Source: Dasypus novemcinctus (lineage: Eukaryota; Chordata; Mammalia; Cingulata; Dasypodidae). Taken from it: a stretch of DNA of 64,000 nt. Positions 22,671 through 35,416 of this stretch are shown here, piece by piece; position 1 is the first letter of the stretch; every line of letters starts with the position of its first letter. Location: positions 117,144,228 through 117,208,227 of the forward strand of contig NC_080680.1 in assembly GCF_030445035.2 (NCBI RefSeq), in the 5' to 3' direction. The notes under the pieces were generated by a model. The model was not told the DNA's origin. It ran no database searches and saw only the letters and a list, made by a program, of their open reading frames with translations. Both the position numbers and the translations under genes were made by a program.

Positions 22671-22860
22671 CGCACATCTCAGACATGAATGTGCATATAA
22701 GAGTGATCTGGAGATCTTGTTAAACTGCAGGTTCTAATGCAGGGGTCTGGGATGGGATCTAATATTTTGCATTTCTAATGAGCTCATTAGATATTTTGCA
22801 TTTTTGCCTTTCAAGTGATTCCAATACTGCAGTATACAGACCATACTTTATGTAGTATGA
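22671..22860 (+). mobile_element. Second MER5A-like hAT copy, directly adjacent
   Basis: Repeats the MER5A order ('aagagtgatctggagatctt', 'ttaaactgcaggttctaatg', 'caagtgattccaatactgca') immediately after the previous copy and in the same direction. It contains a short internal duplication around 'atattttgcatttctaatg' and 'atattttgcatttttgcc'. Confidence 0.6.
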
Positions 22861-23155
22861 CTCCAGAATAATCTTATACCAATCTTTCCTTCAAGGTAAC
22901 AGTCCTTCAAATGTTGCTGAAGACAACAGTCTCTTCTTTGTGTCAATTTCTCTATTTCTACAAACTAAAAACTCTATTTACTTTGATAATTTTTCATACA
23001 ATATTGTATTCTATGGTTTTTACATGCCTCATCATCCTGGCTATTTCTCTTGACTTAATCTTTATTTGACAATATCTCTATATTATGTACATAAAATATG
23101 TACATAGTACAATGTAATTCTCCTAATGTGTTTTGAGATTTGTACTCTAGGGTTC

Positions 23156-23856
23156 TGTGGCAGTTTGAGATATTTATGAATTCCAAAAGGGAATATTAAA
23201 TTATATTTGTAAACTGGTCTGTTCCTTTGGGTGTATTGGATTGTATTAAATTCAGAGATTTCACTTTTGCTTGATTAAGTTAAGGTTAGGGCTTTGATTT
23301 GGCCACATCAGTAGGACCTTTAGTCTCTGCCCCTTGGTGGGTGGATACTTGCATGGAGAAGGAGAACACATAGGAATAGAGACAGCTCCATAGACATGGC
23401 AGAGGCCTAGAAAGAGAGATTAGCCTGACAGTCTACAGCTGCCCTTGTGTGGAGAGACCTGAACAGCTGAATCCAGAAAGAAACAGGCCCAGGGAGAGTG
23501 AAAAGCTTTATCCCAGCCTTCAGCTGAGATCGGAAGAAGCTGGGACCATGGAGACTTAAGAGGAAGGAGGAAGGCTGATCCTTCTCAGAGACCGGCATCC
23601 ATCTTGCTCCAACATGTGGCAACAGACTTTGGTAAGGGGAATAACTTTGCTTTATGGCCTTGTAACTTGAAGTTTCTACCCCAAAAATACCCTTTATAAA
23701 AGCCAACATAATGTTCAAATAATAATAACAGTAATATACTTACCTGTCATTACTTGTCAGAAGGAAGGTCCTTTTATGTATAAACCTTTAACAAAGAAAA
23801 AAAAAGTCAACAGATTTCTTGTACTGTGCCCAGCACCCCTTTGGCTGACTAATACA
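23156..23856 (+). mobile_element. Solo LTR, ERVL/MaLR-like, 701 bases
   Basis: Opens TGTGGCAGTTTGAGATATTT and closes GGCTGACTAATACA. Flanking pentamers are GGTTC (23,151-23,155) and GGTTT (23,857-23,861), a 4/5 duplication of the length made by ERVL-type integrases. Internal landmarks shared with the family are 'ggccacatcagtaggacctt', 'ccccttggtgggtgga' and 'gacatggcagaggcc'. There is no neighbouring retroviral coding region, so it is a solo LTR. A minus-strand frame at 23,407-23,718 is spurious. Confidence 0.88.
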
Positions 23857-23947
23857 GGTTTTTCTGATAATTTAACACAATTTTTCATTGGATTATTAGG
23901 TCATGTTAAGTTTGTGATCTGGTAAAATCCTTAGATCATCTCTTCTT

Positions 23948-25031
23948 TTTTCTTTTAATTTAATTTAATTTTTTTCTGTCCATATAAATTTTATTTATTT
24001 TTCTATATCTTTTATTTCTTTTTTAATTTATTTTAAAATTAAAGTAATAGATCACAAGGAATATTACATTAAAAAACATAAAAAACCAAAAACTATAAAA
24101 GGTTCCCATATAACCCACTCTCTACCCCACCACCACATCGTTTTTGTAAATTGTATTTTTTTGAAGATATAAATACATCACACCAAAAAAGTTACATTAA
24201 AAAATATAAGAGGTTCCTGTATACCCTCCACCCCCCACCCAACTCCTCCCACACCAACAACCTCCCTCATCATTGTGGTACACTCATTGCACTTGGTGAA
24301 CACATATTGGGGCACTGCTGCACTACACAGGATAATTGTTTACCCTGTAGTTCGCACTCTCCCCTAGTATATTTAGTGGGTTATGGCAGGATATATAAAG
24401 TCCAGCATCTGACCTGGCAATATCATTTAGAACAACTCCACCTCGACACTAAAATTTTTTCTATTACTCATCACAATAGTTTTATAGTAGAATATCAGTA
24501 AGTCCACTCTAGTCCGTATTTTATTCCTCCATTCTGTGGACCTAGGGTGGTGATGTCCACTCCACCTCTAGATCAAGAGGGAGCTTAGATTCCACATGGA
24601 TGATGGATGCAATTCCTCTGCTTACAGTTGTAGGCACTCCTGATTCCCTGGTGTGGGGAATCTTCACCTCCCATCTTCACCTCCCTGATAGCTGACCTGG
24701 GTAAGACCAATGAACCAGAGAGTAGGAGTCGCCACTGAGCTGAGGCTCAGGGCCCAGTTGGCACATGGGCAGTCCAGAGATTCAAGTCTCCTGAGTATGG
24801 ATCATCCCTAGTGCCAGTCACAGGTTCAGTAAAAGTGACAGAAGAAGTATGTGTAGAAAAGTCAAATCTGAGTCCAGCTCCATCACACTCAGGAGCACAA
24901 ATTCCAATGTAGTGCCCTCTGACAAGGCACAGAGCTCCAAATCCATCTGCCATGATTATATACCCTGTGGATCTCCATAGGCTTCAGGAGAACCAGTACC
25001 TAGGATTGTATTCACTTTAGCTTTTTCTGCG
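23948..25031 (-). mobile_element. Long-UTR poly(A)-tailed retroposon (copy C)
   Basis: Minus-strand insert of 1.08 kb with a 15-base target duplication, one mismatch: 23,933-23,947 and 25,032-25,046 (AGATCATCTCTTCTT and AGATCATCTTTTCTT). The 3' terminal module appears twice in tandem (around 24,055-24,110 and 24,190-24,240, each with 'acattaaaaaa' then 'ggttcc'). The copy therefore either ended past a first terminus or duplicated its tail. Frames at 24,151-24,501 and 24,747-24,953 lie inside and are not genes. Confidence 0.85.
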
Positions 25032-25046
25032 AGATCATCTTTTCTT

Positions 25047-26186
25047 AACCTACTGCCAAGCATGGTCTTCTGGAAGCAGATTTAACAATTGGGGGTGGAG
25101 CATTCTAAACTCTATACTTTATCCCTAATAAATTTCCATTTCTTTTATTCTCAGATTTCAAAGAATTCTGTATTTTTTGAGATTAAAGGAATTTATTCAA
25201 TTTAGCCAGCTGTTCCAGTGTTGTTTTATTCTTTCTATATTTTTCATCCACATATTTATAGGATGTTGAGAATAAGAGTACAGCACTTTTTTGCACAGTA
25301 GTGAAGATGACCGCCATAAAAAAGCAGGTTGCTAATCCATATACTTTGAGTGTAGACTTTACACAACTGGGAGTCTTTCTAAACTTACCATCTCCCAGTG
25401 CTATTGCTTAATAGAAATTACTGGAATTTTATATAGGAAAATTATTTGTGGTGTGGGACTTCCTTGCCTACTACAATTCATTTAGCATGCCTGGATACTA
25501 CCCTTTAAATGCAAATAACAGTCCCCTGTACAGTGACAAACAAAACCCACATTTACACATTTCTGAATACTCTCCAGAGGTATAGTACCCTGGGACTGAG
25601 AAGTGAACCAATGTATATTTTGCCTTCTTTCCAAAGTATGTCATGGGAGGTTTTATGTATGCTTTGCTAAAATTCAGATTCTTTGTGTTGCATTATGAAC
25701 ACTGCTTGTGTAAGTACGAAGACTAAGTCTTCTATTAATTAATGGGACTGACAACTGAGACTGTCTATCAAAGATGTACCTGTTTGCACAGAAAGTTCTT
25801 AACTAGGCAGATAAATCTGCAAACCAGTAACCATTTTCACTTTTTGCTTCAAGAAATTCTTAAGAACCAATTTATTGAGGTAAATAGTTTGAAAAACAGT
25901 TTATTCATCTGGATACACAGTTCATTCATCTGAACACTTCAGGGCAATAGTTTGATCATCAAGACTTGCTTTAAGACTCTTGACTTGCTTGTCCAATAAT
26001 CCTAAAAGATTACGTCATAAACTTTTTCCAGTCCCAACCAGTCCCCAGTCTTGAAAGACTTGCCTTAAACTATACCCTGTATTCCAAAGCCCAACATTTT
26101 CTCTGACTTTCCCCTTTTAAGATGTTATTGAAACTATCAAGGTGATGATCTCCCTTATTTCAGTAAGTTCAATAAACTCAGTTTTG
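25047..26186. other. Unique sequence, nothing recognised
   Basis: No gene or clear repeat found. Confidence 0.5.
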
Positions 26187-27308
26187 GGGACTTCTGGGGA
26201 GACGACAGACTAGAAAGACACAGAATTCTCTTCTCTCTCAGAAAAATAGCCAGAGGAGAGGCTGAAATGGCCTGTAAAAAGATCTTTTAGGGTTTAGGAC
26301 ACCAGGTGATGATGGCAAAACTGTGAGTTGGAACCAGAGGCTGCTGTTGCCACCACCATACTAAATACATTTTAGAATTCTCAAGCCTCAGAGCTGGCTA
26401 CAGACAAAAGGATCCATTGCTCAGGAAAGAGAGAGACACAGCCTAAAGCTGACTCAGCTTTTGACCCACATATTTGGTTTGCTGAGTCCCACTAGCCTTT
26501 CCAGGCTAGGTGGCACTGTACTGTCATTTGCCCTGGGAGCTGGCATGGGACTGGAGATATCCTACGATCTCTTTCTCCCTGTCTTCTAACCAGGACTGAT
26601 TGTTGAGGACATCCTTTACCGGGAAAGGGAAGGGAGGAACACAGCCTAAGGCTCACTCAGCTTTTGATCCACAAATTTGATCTGCTATGTCCCATGAGCC
26701 CTTTCATGCTAGGTGGGGCCATGCCATTGTTTGCCTTGCAAACTGGCAGGGGCTAAAAGATCCAGAACTAAAATGATACTACCCTTCTAATTTCCCTCTC
26801 TGTTAACTGGGACTGATTGTTGAGGACACAGAGGTGAGTGGAATTATTTTCTACTTGGGAAAAGGGAGCAGGCTGCCAGAGAAGCTGGAGAACTGTGTCT
26901 GAGAAAGTTTGAATTACAAGACTCTTAGCCTTCAGGCAGGAACCTCTAGTACATTGCTCCTGTCTGTGTTGCAGCAAACACACTTAGACCAGGCACTGAA
27001 CTGAGAGAGTTGCCAAAGAAAATCATTTGCTGGCAGACCAAGGACATGTAGATGAGAAAATTAAAAGTAAATGAGAGAGAGGCTTTTTCAAACCTTTTAG
27101 GCTCCCTCCCCAAGGCCCTGGGAAGTGGACTGCAACTCATTACTGGGTGCAGAGCCCAGTTTTGAGCAACTAACAGGGAGAATCTTAACAATCCAGGTTT
27201 AACAATGAATCAAAGAGTAGCAGTAACACATAGCCCCCCTCCCCCACCACTATATCCCTACAAAAGAGAAAGAAACTGAACATCTGAGTAAACTACCATC
27301 CTAATCAG

Positions 27309-28290
27309 ATGCCTAGGCATCAACAAGAAATTATGAGTCATACTAAGAAAATGGAAGATGTGGCTCAGGAAAAAGAATATATCCAATTCCAGAAGAAACC
27401 CAGAATTTGAGACAACTAATTAACATGCACACAAATTTCCAAAATCAAATTAATGAGTTGAAAGACAATATGGCTAAAAAGATAAAAGACATCAAGAAGA
27501 CATGAGTAAGCACAAAGAAGAATTTGACATCCTGAATAGAAAAGTAACTGAGCTCATGGGAATGAAAGACACAATAGGTGAGATTGAAAACACCTTAAAG
27601 GCATACAACAGCAGACTCAAATGATCAAAGAAAGAATAAATGATGCTAAAGACAAAATAGCTGAAATTGAAGAGAGAAAAGGATGGAAAAAATTGAGCAA
27701 GGGCTCAGGGAGTTGAATGGCAACATGAAATGGAACAACATACCTGCTTGACCAAACAACTGGGCACAATTACTTGGGCAAGTTGACACAAAAGCCTAAG
27801 CATCACACACATCCAAGAAGCACACTGTTCCTCAATCAGATAGAACAGAATAGATCTACTTGAAAACACGTACTGTTCAGAATGTCAGATGTCACAGATG
27901 AGGAGAAAATTCTGAGAGCAGCAAGGGAGAAGCAAATCATCACATACAAGGGAGTCCAGTGAGACTTGGTGTGGATTTCTCATCAGAAACCAAGGAAGTG
28001 AGAAGACAATGGTATGATAGAATTAGATACTGAAAGAGAAAAACTACCAGCTGAGAATTCTTAATCTCACAAAATTGTCCTTCAGAAATGAAGGTGAGCA
28101 TAAAATATCCACAAACAAACAGAAACTGAGAGTTTGTGAAAAAGAATCCACCTTTGCAGGAAATATTAAAGGAAGCCTTAGAACCTGAAAGTAAAAGACA
28201 GGAGGGAGAGAGAGGCTTGGAGGAGAGTACAGAAGAAAGAAAAGTAAAAAGCAAAAAAGTAAAAAGACAGACAAAAATATGACATATGAA
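27309..28290 (+). pseudogene. L1 ORF1 remnant
   Basis: ORF1p is the RNA-binding, trimeric coiled-coil protein of L1. An ATG at 27,309 opens the frame, which stops about 35 codons later. Downstream pieces keep the coiled-coil type lysine/glutamate-rich repeats ('gaagaatttgacatcctgaa'). They also keep the later block also found in the second L1 at 40.9-41.1 kb ('aaattgtccttcagaaatga'). Several frame changes make it non-functional. Confidence 0.75.
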
Positions 28291-28309
28291 AATCAAAGAA
28301 GAAAATGGT

Positions 28310-31300
28310 GGACGTAAATAATGCATTTACAGTAATATCATTGAATGTGAATGTATTAAACTTCCCAATCAGGAGAAATAGGCTGACAGAATGCATAAAA
28401 AAACATGAGCCATCGAATGCTGCTTACAAGAGACTCACCTTAGACCCAGGGATATAAACTGGCTAAAAATGAAAGGTTGGAAAAAGATAACTCCACACAA
28501 ATATTAACCAAAAATGAGCAGAAGTTGCTATACAATATTGGACAAAACAAACATTAAATGCAAAATAGTCGTAAGAGATATAGAAGGCCATTATATATTA
28601 ATATAAGGGATAATCCACCAGGAAGAAATAACAGTCATAAATACCTATGCACCTAATGAGGATGCCCCAAAATACGTGAGACAAACTCTTAACAAAACTG
28701 AAGGGAAAAATAGATATCTCTACAATAATCATTGGAGATTTCAACACACCACCCACATCTTTAGATAGAACAACTAGACAGAAGATCAGCAAGGAAACAG
28801 AGAACTTGAATAATATGATAAACAAGTTAAACCAAACAGACATATACAGAACTTTGCATTCAACCTCAGTGGGTTGTACACTTCTCAAGTGCCCATGGAT
28901 CTTTCTCCATGATAGACCACAGGTTTGGGGGGCCCAGTACAGCTCTCAATAAATATTAAAAAATTGAAATTATACAAAGCACCTTCTCAGATCATAATGT
29001 AATGAAACTGGAAATCAATAATAGAAAAGAGGTAAATTTGCAAATGGTGGAGGCTAAACAACACTCTCCTAAATCAGTGGATCAAAGGAGATTGCAAGTG
29101 AAATCAGTAAATGGAGACAAATGAAAATTAGAACACAATTTATCAAAACTTATGGAATACAGTAAAGGCAGTCTTGAGAGGAAATTTATAGTCCTGGATG
29201 CCTATATTAAAAAAAAAGAGCTAAACTCAAAGATTTCACTGAACAACTAATGAAACTAGAAAGAGAATAGCAAACCAATCCCAAAGCAAGCAGAAAGAAA
29301 GAAATAATAAAGATTAGAGAAGAAATAAATGATATTGAAAACAAAAGAAAAGGAAATCAACAAAACCAAAACTAGTTCTTTGAGAAGATCAATAAAATTG
29401 ACAACCCCCTAGCTAGACTAACAAAGAAAAAAGAGAGAAGATGCAAATAAATAAAATCTGAAATGAAAGGGAGGAAAATCGCCACAGAAATAAAAAGGAT
29501 CATAAGGATATTAGGAGAAACTATATCCCAACAAACTAGATAACCTAGATGAAATGGACAAATTCCTAGAAATGCACAAACAACCTGCACTGATGCTATA
29601 AGAAATACAAGAACTTAGCAAACCAATCACATTTAAAGAGATTGAATCCATCATCAAAAATTTCCCAGGAAAGAAAAGTCCAGGGCCAGATGGCTTCACA
29701 GGTGAATTCTGCCAAGCATTTCATGAAGAATTAACACCAATCCTGTTTAAACTCTTTTAAAAAACGAAGAGGAGGGAATATTACCCAACACATTTTATGA
29801 AGCCAAATCACCCTAATACCAAAGCCATAAAAAGAGTACTACAAGAAAAGAAAATTACAGACCATTTTCTCTAACGAACATAGATGCAGAAATTCTCAAC
29901 AAAATATTTGCAAATTGAATCCAAAAGCATATCAAAAGACTTATACATCATGACCAAGGGGATTTATTCCATGCAAGGAGTACCATGCAAGGCTGGTTCA
30001 ACATAGGAAAATCAATCAATGTAATACACCACATTAACAAATTGAATGGAAAAAAAACACATAGTCACCTTGATTAATGCAGAAAAGACATTTGACAAAA
30101 TCCAGTATCCTTTCTTAATAAAAACACTTCAAAAGATAGGAATAGAGGGAAAATTCTTCAATATGCTAAAGGGCATATGTGAAAACCCCACAGTCAACAT
30201 TGTACTCAATGGAGAAAGGTTGAAACCTTTCCCTCTAAGATTGGGAACAAGACAAGGATGCCTACTATCACAACTGTTATTCAACACTTTACTAGAAGTT
30301 CTAGCTAGAGCAGTTAGACTAGGAAAAAAACTAAAGCATCCAAATAGGAAAAGAGGAAATAAAGTTCTCACTATTTGCAAATGACATGATCCTGTATTTA
30401 GAAAATTCTGAAATGTCTCCAACAAAGGTACTTGAGCTAATAAATGAGTTCATCAAAGTGGGAGGATACAAGAGCAACATGCAAAAATTAGTAATGTTTT
30501 TGCAAGCTAGTATTTTACAATCTGAGGGGGAAATCAGGAAAAAAGCCCATTCACAATAGCAATAAAAATACCTCAGAATCAATTTAACCAAAGAAGTAGA
30601 GGACCTAAATGCAGAAAACTACAAAACAATGTTAAAAGAAATGAGTGAACACCTAAACAAATGGAAAGACATTCTGTGTTCATGGATTGGAAGACTAAAG
30701 ATCATGAAGATGTCAGTTCTACCCAAACTGATTTATAAATTCAAGGCAATACCCAAATTCCAACAGCCTACTTTACAGAAATAGAAAAGAAAATTACTAA
30801 ATTCATTTGGAAGGAAAGTGCACCCCAACAGCCAAAAGCATTCTAAAAAAGAAGAGTGAAATGGGAGGAATTTCACTGCCTGACCTTGGAATATATTACA
30901 AAGCTACAGGGGTCAAAACAGCATGATATTGGCATAAAGACAGATGTATCAATCAGTGGAATAGAATTAGAGTCCAGACGTGAACCCTTATCTCTATGGT
31001 CAACTGGGTTTGACCAACCTAACAAGTCCATGTTAATGGGACAAAACAGTCTCCTCAACAAATCATGTGGGAATACTGGATATCTATAATCAAAAGAATG
31101 AAAGAGGACCCCTATCTCACTCCCTATACAAGAATCAACTCAAAATGGACCAAAGGACTAAATATAAAAGGACCGTAGAACTACCGAAAGAAAATGTATA
31201 GAAACATCATAAAGACCTTGTGGTAGGTGGTGGTTTTTTGGACCTTAACCCAAATTATGGACAATAAAGAGAAAAAAAATAGATAAATGGAACCTCCTCA

Positions 31301-32010
31301 AATTTAAACACTTTCACAACTCACAGGACTTCGTCAAAAGGGTGAAAAGGCAGCTGACTCAATGGGAGAAAATATTTGAAAATCACATGTCCGATAAGGT
31401 TTAATGTCCATGATATACATAGAGATGCTACAACTCAACAATAAAAAGAAAAATGACCTAATTAAGAAATGGGTAAAAGATTTGAATAGACTTGTGTCCA
31501 AAGAGGAAATACAAATGGCAAACAAACAAACATGAAAAACGTTAAACATCACTAGTGATTAAGGAAATGCAAATCTGAACTATAATGAGATACCACTTTG
31601 CACCTACCATAGTGGCCACTATTAAAGAAACAATGCACTGCAACTGTTGGAAAGGATGTGGAGAGATAGGAATACCCTGTTGGTGGGAATGCTGAATGGT
31701 ACAGCCACTGTAGAGGACTGTTTGGCATTTCCTAAGGGAGCTGAATATAGATTTGCCACATGACCCGTCAATAACACTACTGGGTATATACCAAGAAAAG
31801 CTGAGAGCAGGGACACGAATAGCCATTTGCACACCAATGTTCATACCAATGTTATTCACAATTGCGAAAATATGGAAACAACCTAGGTGTCCATCAACCA
31901 ATGAATGGATAAACTAGTTTATTCACACAATGGAATATTATGCAGCTATAAGAAGATATGAAGTCATAAAACATATGACAACATGGATAAAACTGTGAGA
32001 CATTATGTTG
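28310..32010 (+). pseudogene. L1 ORF2 remnant (endonuclease, reverse transcriptase, Cys-rich end)
   Basis: Recognisable motifs in order: ISLNVN start region (near 28,340), endonuclease IIIGDFNTP (near 28,730), SDHNVMKLEINNRK (near 29,000), reverse transcriptase NAEKTFDKIQYPF and TRQGC...LLFNTLLEVLARA in an open stretch at 30,046-30,384, and the C-terminal CW.GCGE block near 31,640. The catalytic FADD box reads FAND at 30,373-30,386 and lies in another frame from the preceding motifs. With one catalytic aspartate lost and many frame breaks, no activity is possible. Confidence 0.9.
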
Positions 32011-32419
32011 AGTGAAGCAAGCCAGACCCAAAAGGACAAATGCTGTATGACTGCATTACTATGAACTAAACATATTGTGTAACGTATTGTATGATTCCAT
32101 TTATATAAAATATAAATATAAGCCAATTTATAAAGATGAAAAAAAAAGTGAGAAAGTCTGGGGTGGGAGTGTATGGCCATTAAAAGAGTGCAAACAATTT
32201 ACTAGGCAAGGATATGAACAGTGAGGCTGGAGGAGTAATCATAAACTCCAAATTCAGATAATAATAACCTCAGCACAAAAACTTCTAATATGATATAACA
32301 ATATCCATAACATTATCAATCATAATTATGTATCACTGATTAAGCAACAATAACAGTATATATAATGATAACGATATCTTTATAATAATGATCATCATTT
32401 ATAATGATAACTTTATAAG

Positions 32420-32660
32420 ATCTACCTTGCAGCAAATGCTTAAAATTCATTGGTGTAGGGCACCGAATTCAGTGCGTATTACATGTACTGTCTCCTTTCA
32501 TGCTCACAATAGCCCTACTCAAGGTAGGGGCTGTTATGATCTCATTTCACAAATGAGAAATTGGAGAGTAAAGAAGTGAGGACATATACCCAGAGTCCCA
32601 CCTGGCATCAGAATCGAGGTTTAGATGGACTCCAGGACCCATCCTGTAAAACTTCTTACC
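32420..32660 (-). repeat. MIR SINE
   Basis: Good reverse MIR: 'ctttcatgctcacaatagcc', 'caaggtaggggctgttatga', 'tcacaaatgagaaattgg', 'atacccagagtcccacctgg' and 'actccaggaccca'. It follows an AT-rich low-complexity stretch (32,270-32,400). Confidence 0.85.
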
Positions 32661-32664
32661 TAAC

Positions 32665-34913
32665 AGCATAGCACCTCAAGATATTTATATAGGACTTAAT
32701 AAAAAATATATATAATAATAAAGGCATGGAAGAGTTTTGACCAGGGCACAAGACACCCTGAAAAAACAAACCAAAAAACACCTCTCAGTTTTGTTGGATT
32801 AACAGGTTTCTCTGGTAGATTTTGTGAGGGACATGATTGATCACTTCACTCCCTATTCTGCTGACCATGAGTGGTTCCACTTTACAGGGATATTTCCTTC
32901 CACCCCAAAATCTGTTCAGCAATGCTTGGGACTTGACTAGGTTGGGTGGGACTCTAAGAATCTTCTATATTATGGGCTTTAATTAATATTTACTAACCAT
33001 TTGACAATTAATTGTGGCTCATTTTCATGACTTTCCTTAGCCAACTTACATAGTGTTTTTTTTTTTTTTTTCACTATTTTTAAATGTCTACATTATTTGG
33101 TTTCTCCTAATGGGGTCTATTCATTATCTTTTTAGAAAATTGAGATATTTACCTCTTTCCAGTTCTTCTGTACCTTTCCTTGGAATGGAGATATCTTAAA
33201 AATTAAATGCTAAAAGTGTAATCCGCCTAAATGTACATAATTTGGAGGCTTCTGTTGAGTAAACTGATGTAGGTGAGAGGTGTGAAACCCAAGTGCTTTA
33301 TTAAGAACTTTAAATGACAAGTATAGGCATAGATAACTTCGAAAATAAAGTTTTGCTAAAGAACCATTTAGAGGTTTAATATATTTTTAAAATAATATAA
33401 CATAATATCCCACTCTTGGGCCTCTTATTTTTCTGGACATGTGTTCTCTCATTCTTCCATTATATTGAAAACTATAGTACTGCCTCTTACAGGATCCAGG
33501 ATACATTTTTGTACTATCAATAAAGAAAACTGTGGTTCTTTTCATTTAAAATGTTTATTTGCTGTATATGAGCATATGATAGAAGTGAGGAAATTAATCT
33601 CAATAGAAAACCTGTTTGTTAACCTAAGCAAACTTGGCCCAACATTTTCATAAGAAGCAGAAGTCACAAATTAACTTACCCCATTGCATGAATTTTATGC
33701 TAAATGAGCCTTTATAAAGCAACCCAGAGTGTCTTAAACTGTAGATCTGCGTTACATTATTGACACTAGAAGCTCTTCCAAGAATGGAAAGCCAGTAACT
33801 GGCTGGATGTGCACTGAAGCTAGTGTATGTGAATTGAGAATGCAAACCAAGACAGAGAGGGTACAACTCCAAGGATGGGGAGGGAGTGAATGGTGATGTA
33901 AGTTCAGTATTCTAAGCCCTAGGGACATGGGCCAAACTCAAATCCAAGCTGGGTAGACATTGAATTTCCAAAACTTCTGCTTTAAGTGGGGCAGGCGTTT
34001 TGTATGGCACTGTGATTTTAAGAGCAGAGGAGGGGACATAGGGAGAAGTATGAGTAATGACCAGAAGCTCAGGCCAGGACCAGGAAAGGACTGATAGGGC
34101 TAGACCAGAAACTCAGCATCCCTAGTCTATCAGAAGGAATTTACTCTGTTGTCAGTCAAGTAGGGATGGAACACAGTGTTAATGTAGGTCAAGAAACATC
34201 AGCATCATGCTCTCACAGGTACCGAGGGTTTTGCACACTTCCAGAAACTCATTCATCAGGCATCCAGCTGTGAGCTATTTCCAGACTCCACTTGCTAGGA
34301 AGAAGACTATTAATACATTTCTGGCTAGTTCCCAGACTGGTTGGAGTTTAGCCTGCAGTATGCACAGATCATTCCTGGAACTGGGTTAAATAAGCCATAA
34401 CTAATATCAAGAAGAAGGGGGGATGTGGAGGTGGAAGGTGGATTGTGATGAAGAGTGGCCAGCTTCCCTCCCAGGACGTTCTGGTAGAGAGCCCATCAGT
34501 CCCTCCACACAGTTTATAATTACAGGTCTTTAAGGGACCTGGTAACAATAAACAAATATTCTTTATCATGGTCCAGACTATGATCAGAACATTCATTTAT
34601 GGTGTTTCATTAAAATCATCCAATAACTCTGAATGAGGAATTATCATTTTTCATAGATGAAAAAATAATGAGATCAGAGAAAGAAGTGTCTTGTGTATGA
34701 ATCCAAGGTCTATGTTCCTTTTTCTACACATCTTATTTTGGAGACATTCTTTTTATATCTCCCATATCACACAAAGCATCTGCATCAATTGACTCTAGAA
34801 ATAACCCTTGGTAACATAGAGAGATCCATGATAATTAGGCAAAACATGATAGCATGATGCTATATCATGGCAAAACATGATAGCATGATGTTGTATGATT
34901 CCATGTAGATCAT
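32665..34913. other. Unique sequence, no supported gene
   Basis: Nothing here reads as a gene. A T run at 33,059-33,072 is a possible remnant tail. A weak MIR-like patch lies at 34,615-34,720. Confidence 0.5.
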
Positions 34914-34927
34914 AAATAAATTATATG

Positions 34928-35350
34928 GGGAAGCGGACTTGGCCCAGTGGTTAGGGCATCTGGCTACCACATGGGAGGTCCGCGGTTCAAACCCTGGGCC
35001 TCCTTGACCCGTGTGGAGCTGGCCCATGTGCAGTGCTGATGCGCGCAAGAAGTGCCGTCCGTGCCACGCAGGGGTGTCCCCGGCGTAGGGGAGCCCCACG
35101 CGCAAGGAGTGTGCCCCGTAAGGAGAGCCGCCCAGTGCGAAAGAAAGTGCAGCCTGCCCAGGAATGGTGCTGCACACACAGAGAGCTGACAAAACAAGAT
35201 GAAGCAACAAAAAGAAACACAGATTCCCATTCCGCTGACAACAACAGAAGTGGACAAAGAAAAGAACATGCAACAAATAGACAGACAACGGGGACGGGGG
35301 GGGGTGGGAAGAGGAGAGAAATAAAATAAAAAAAAATCTTTAAAAAAATA
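34928..35350 (+). mobile_element. DAS-type SINE (tRNA-derived)
   Basis: Head with Pol III A box TGGCCCAGTGG (34,940-34,950) and B box GGTTCAAACCC (34,984-34,994), a unique body, a G-run and an AATAAA/A-rich tail. A perfect 14-base target duplication, AAATAAATTATATG, lies at 34,914-34,927 and 35,351-35,364. Armadillo SINEs of this kind are known to derive from tRNA-Ala and to use L1 machinery. Overlapping frames on both strands are shadows of the GC-rich body. Confidence 0.95.
34940..34994 (+). promoter_or_regulatory. Internal Pol III promoter of DAS SINE
   Basis: A box at 34,940-34,950 and B box at 34,984-34,994, 44 bases start to start, as in tRNA genes. Both match the consensus. Equivalent boxes are seen in the copy at 35,417 (A 35,430-35,440, B 35,474-35,484). 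Confidence 0.8.
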
Positions 35351-35416
35351 AAATAAATTATATGAAGTAGTTTATGTATTTATCAGTTAACTCTGTCCTC
35401 TTAGATGAAAGAGCAG

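Larger units (their letters stand above)
26187..32270 (+). mobile_element. Near full-length, decayed L1 LINE
   Basis: About 6.1 kb with all L1 parts in order: 5'UTR (26,187-27,308) with tandem units of about 203-217 bases, ORF1 region (27,309-28,290), ORF2 (about 28,310-32,000) and a short 3' part. Many frameshifts and stops break both frames, so it cannot be autonomous. The plus strand is A-rich, as usual for L1. No clear target duplication is seen, and the 3' end is approximate because the tail has decayed. Minus-strand frames over this stretch are shadows. Confidence 0.92.

Noticed and set aside
27940-29699. Minus-strand hydrophobic frames resembling membrane proteins
   Set aside because: They are antisense shadows of L1 ORF1/ORF2; complementing A-rich coding DNA gives Phe/Leu/Ser-rich peptides.
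34928-34994. tRNA gene
   Set aside because: Pol III boxes are present, but the sequence does not close into a tRNA fold with an acceptor stem and continues into a SINE body and tail with a target duplication.
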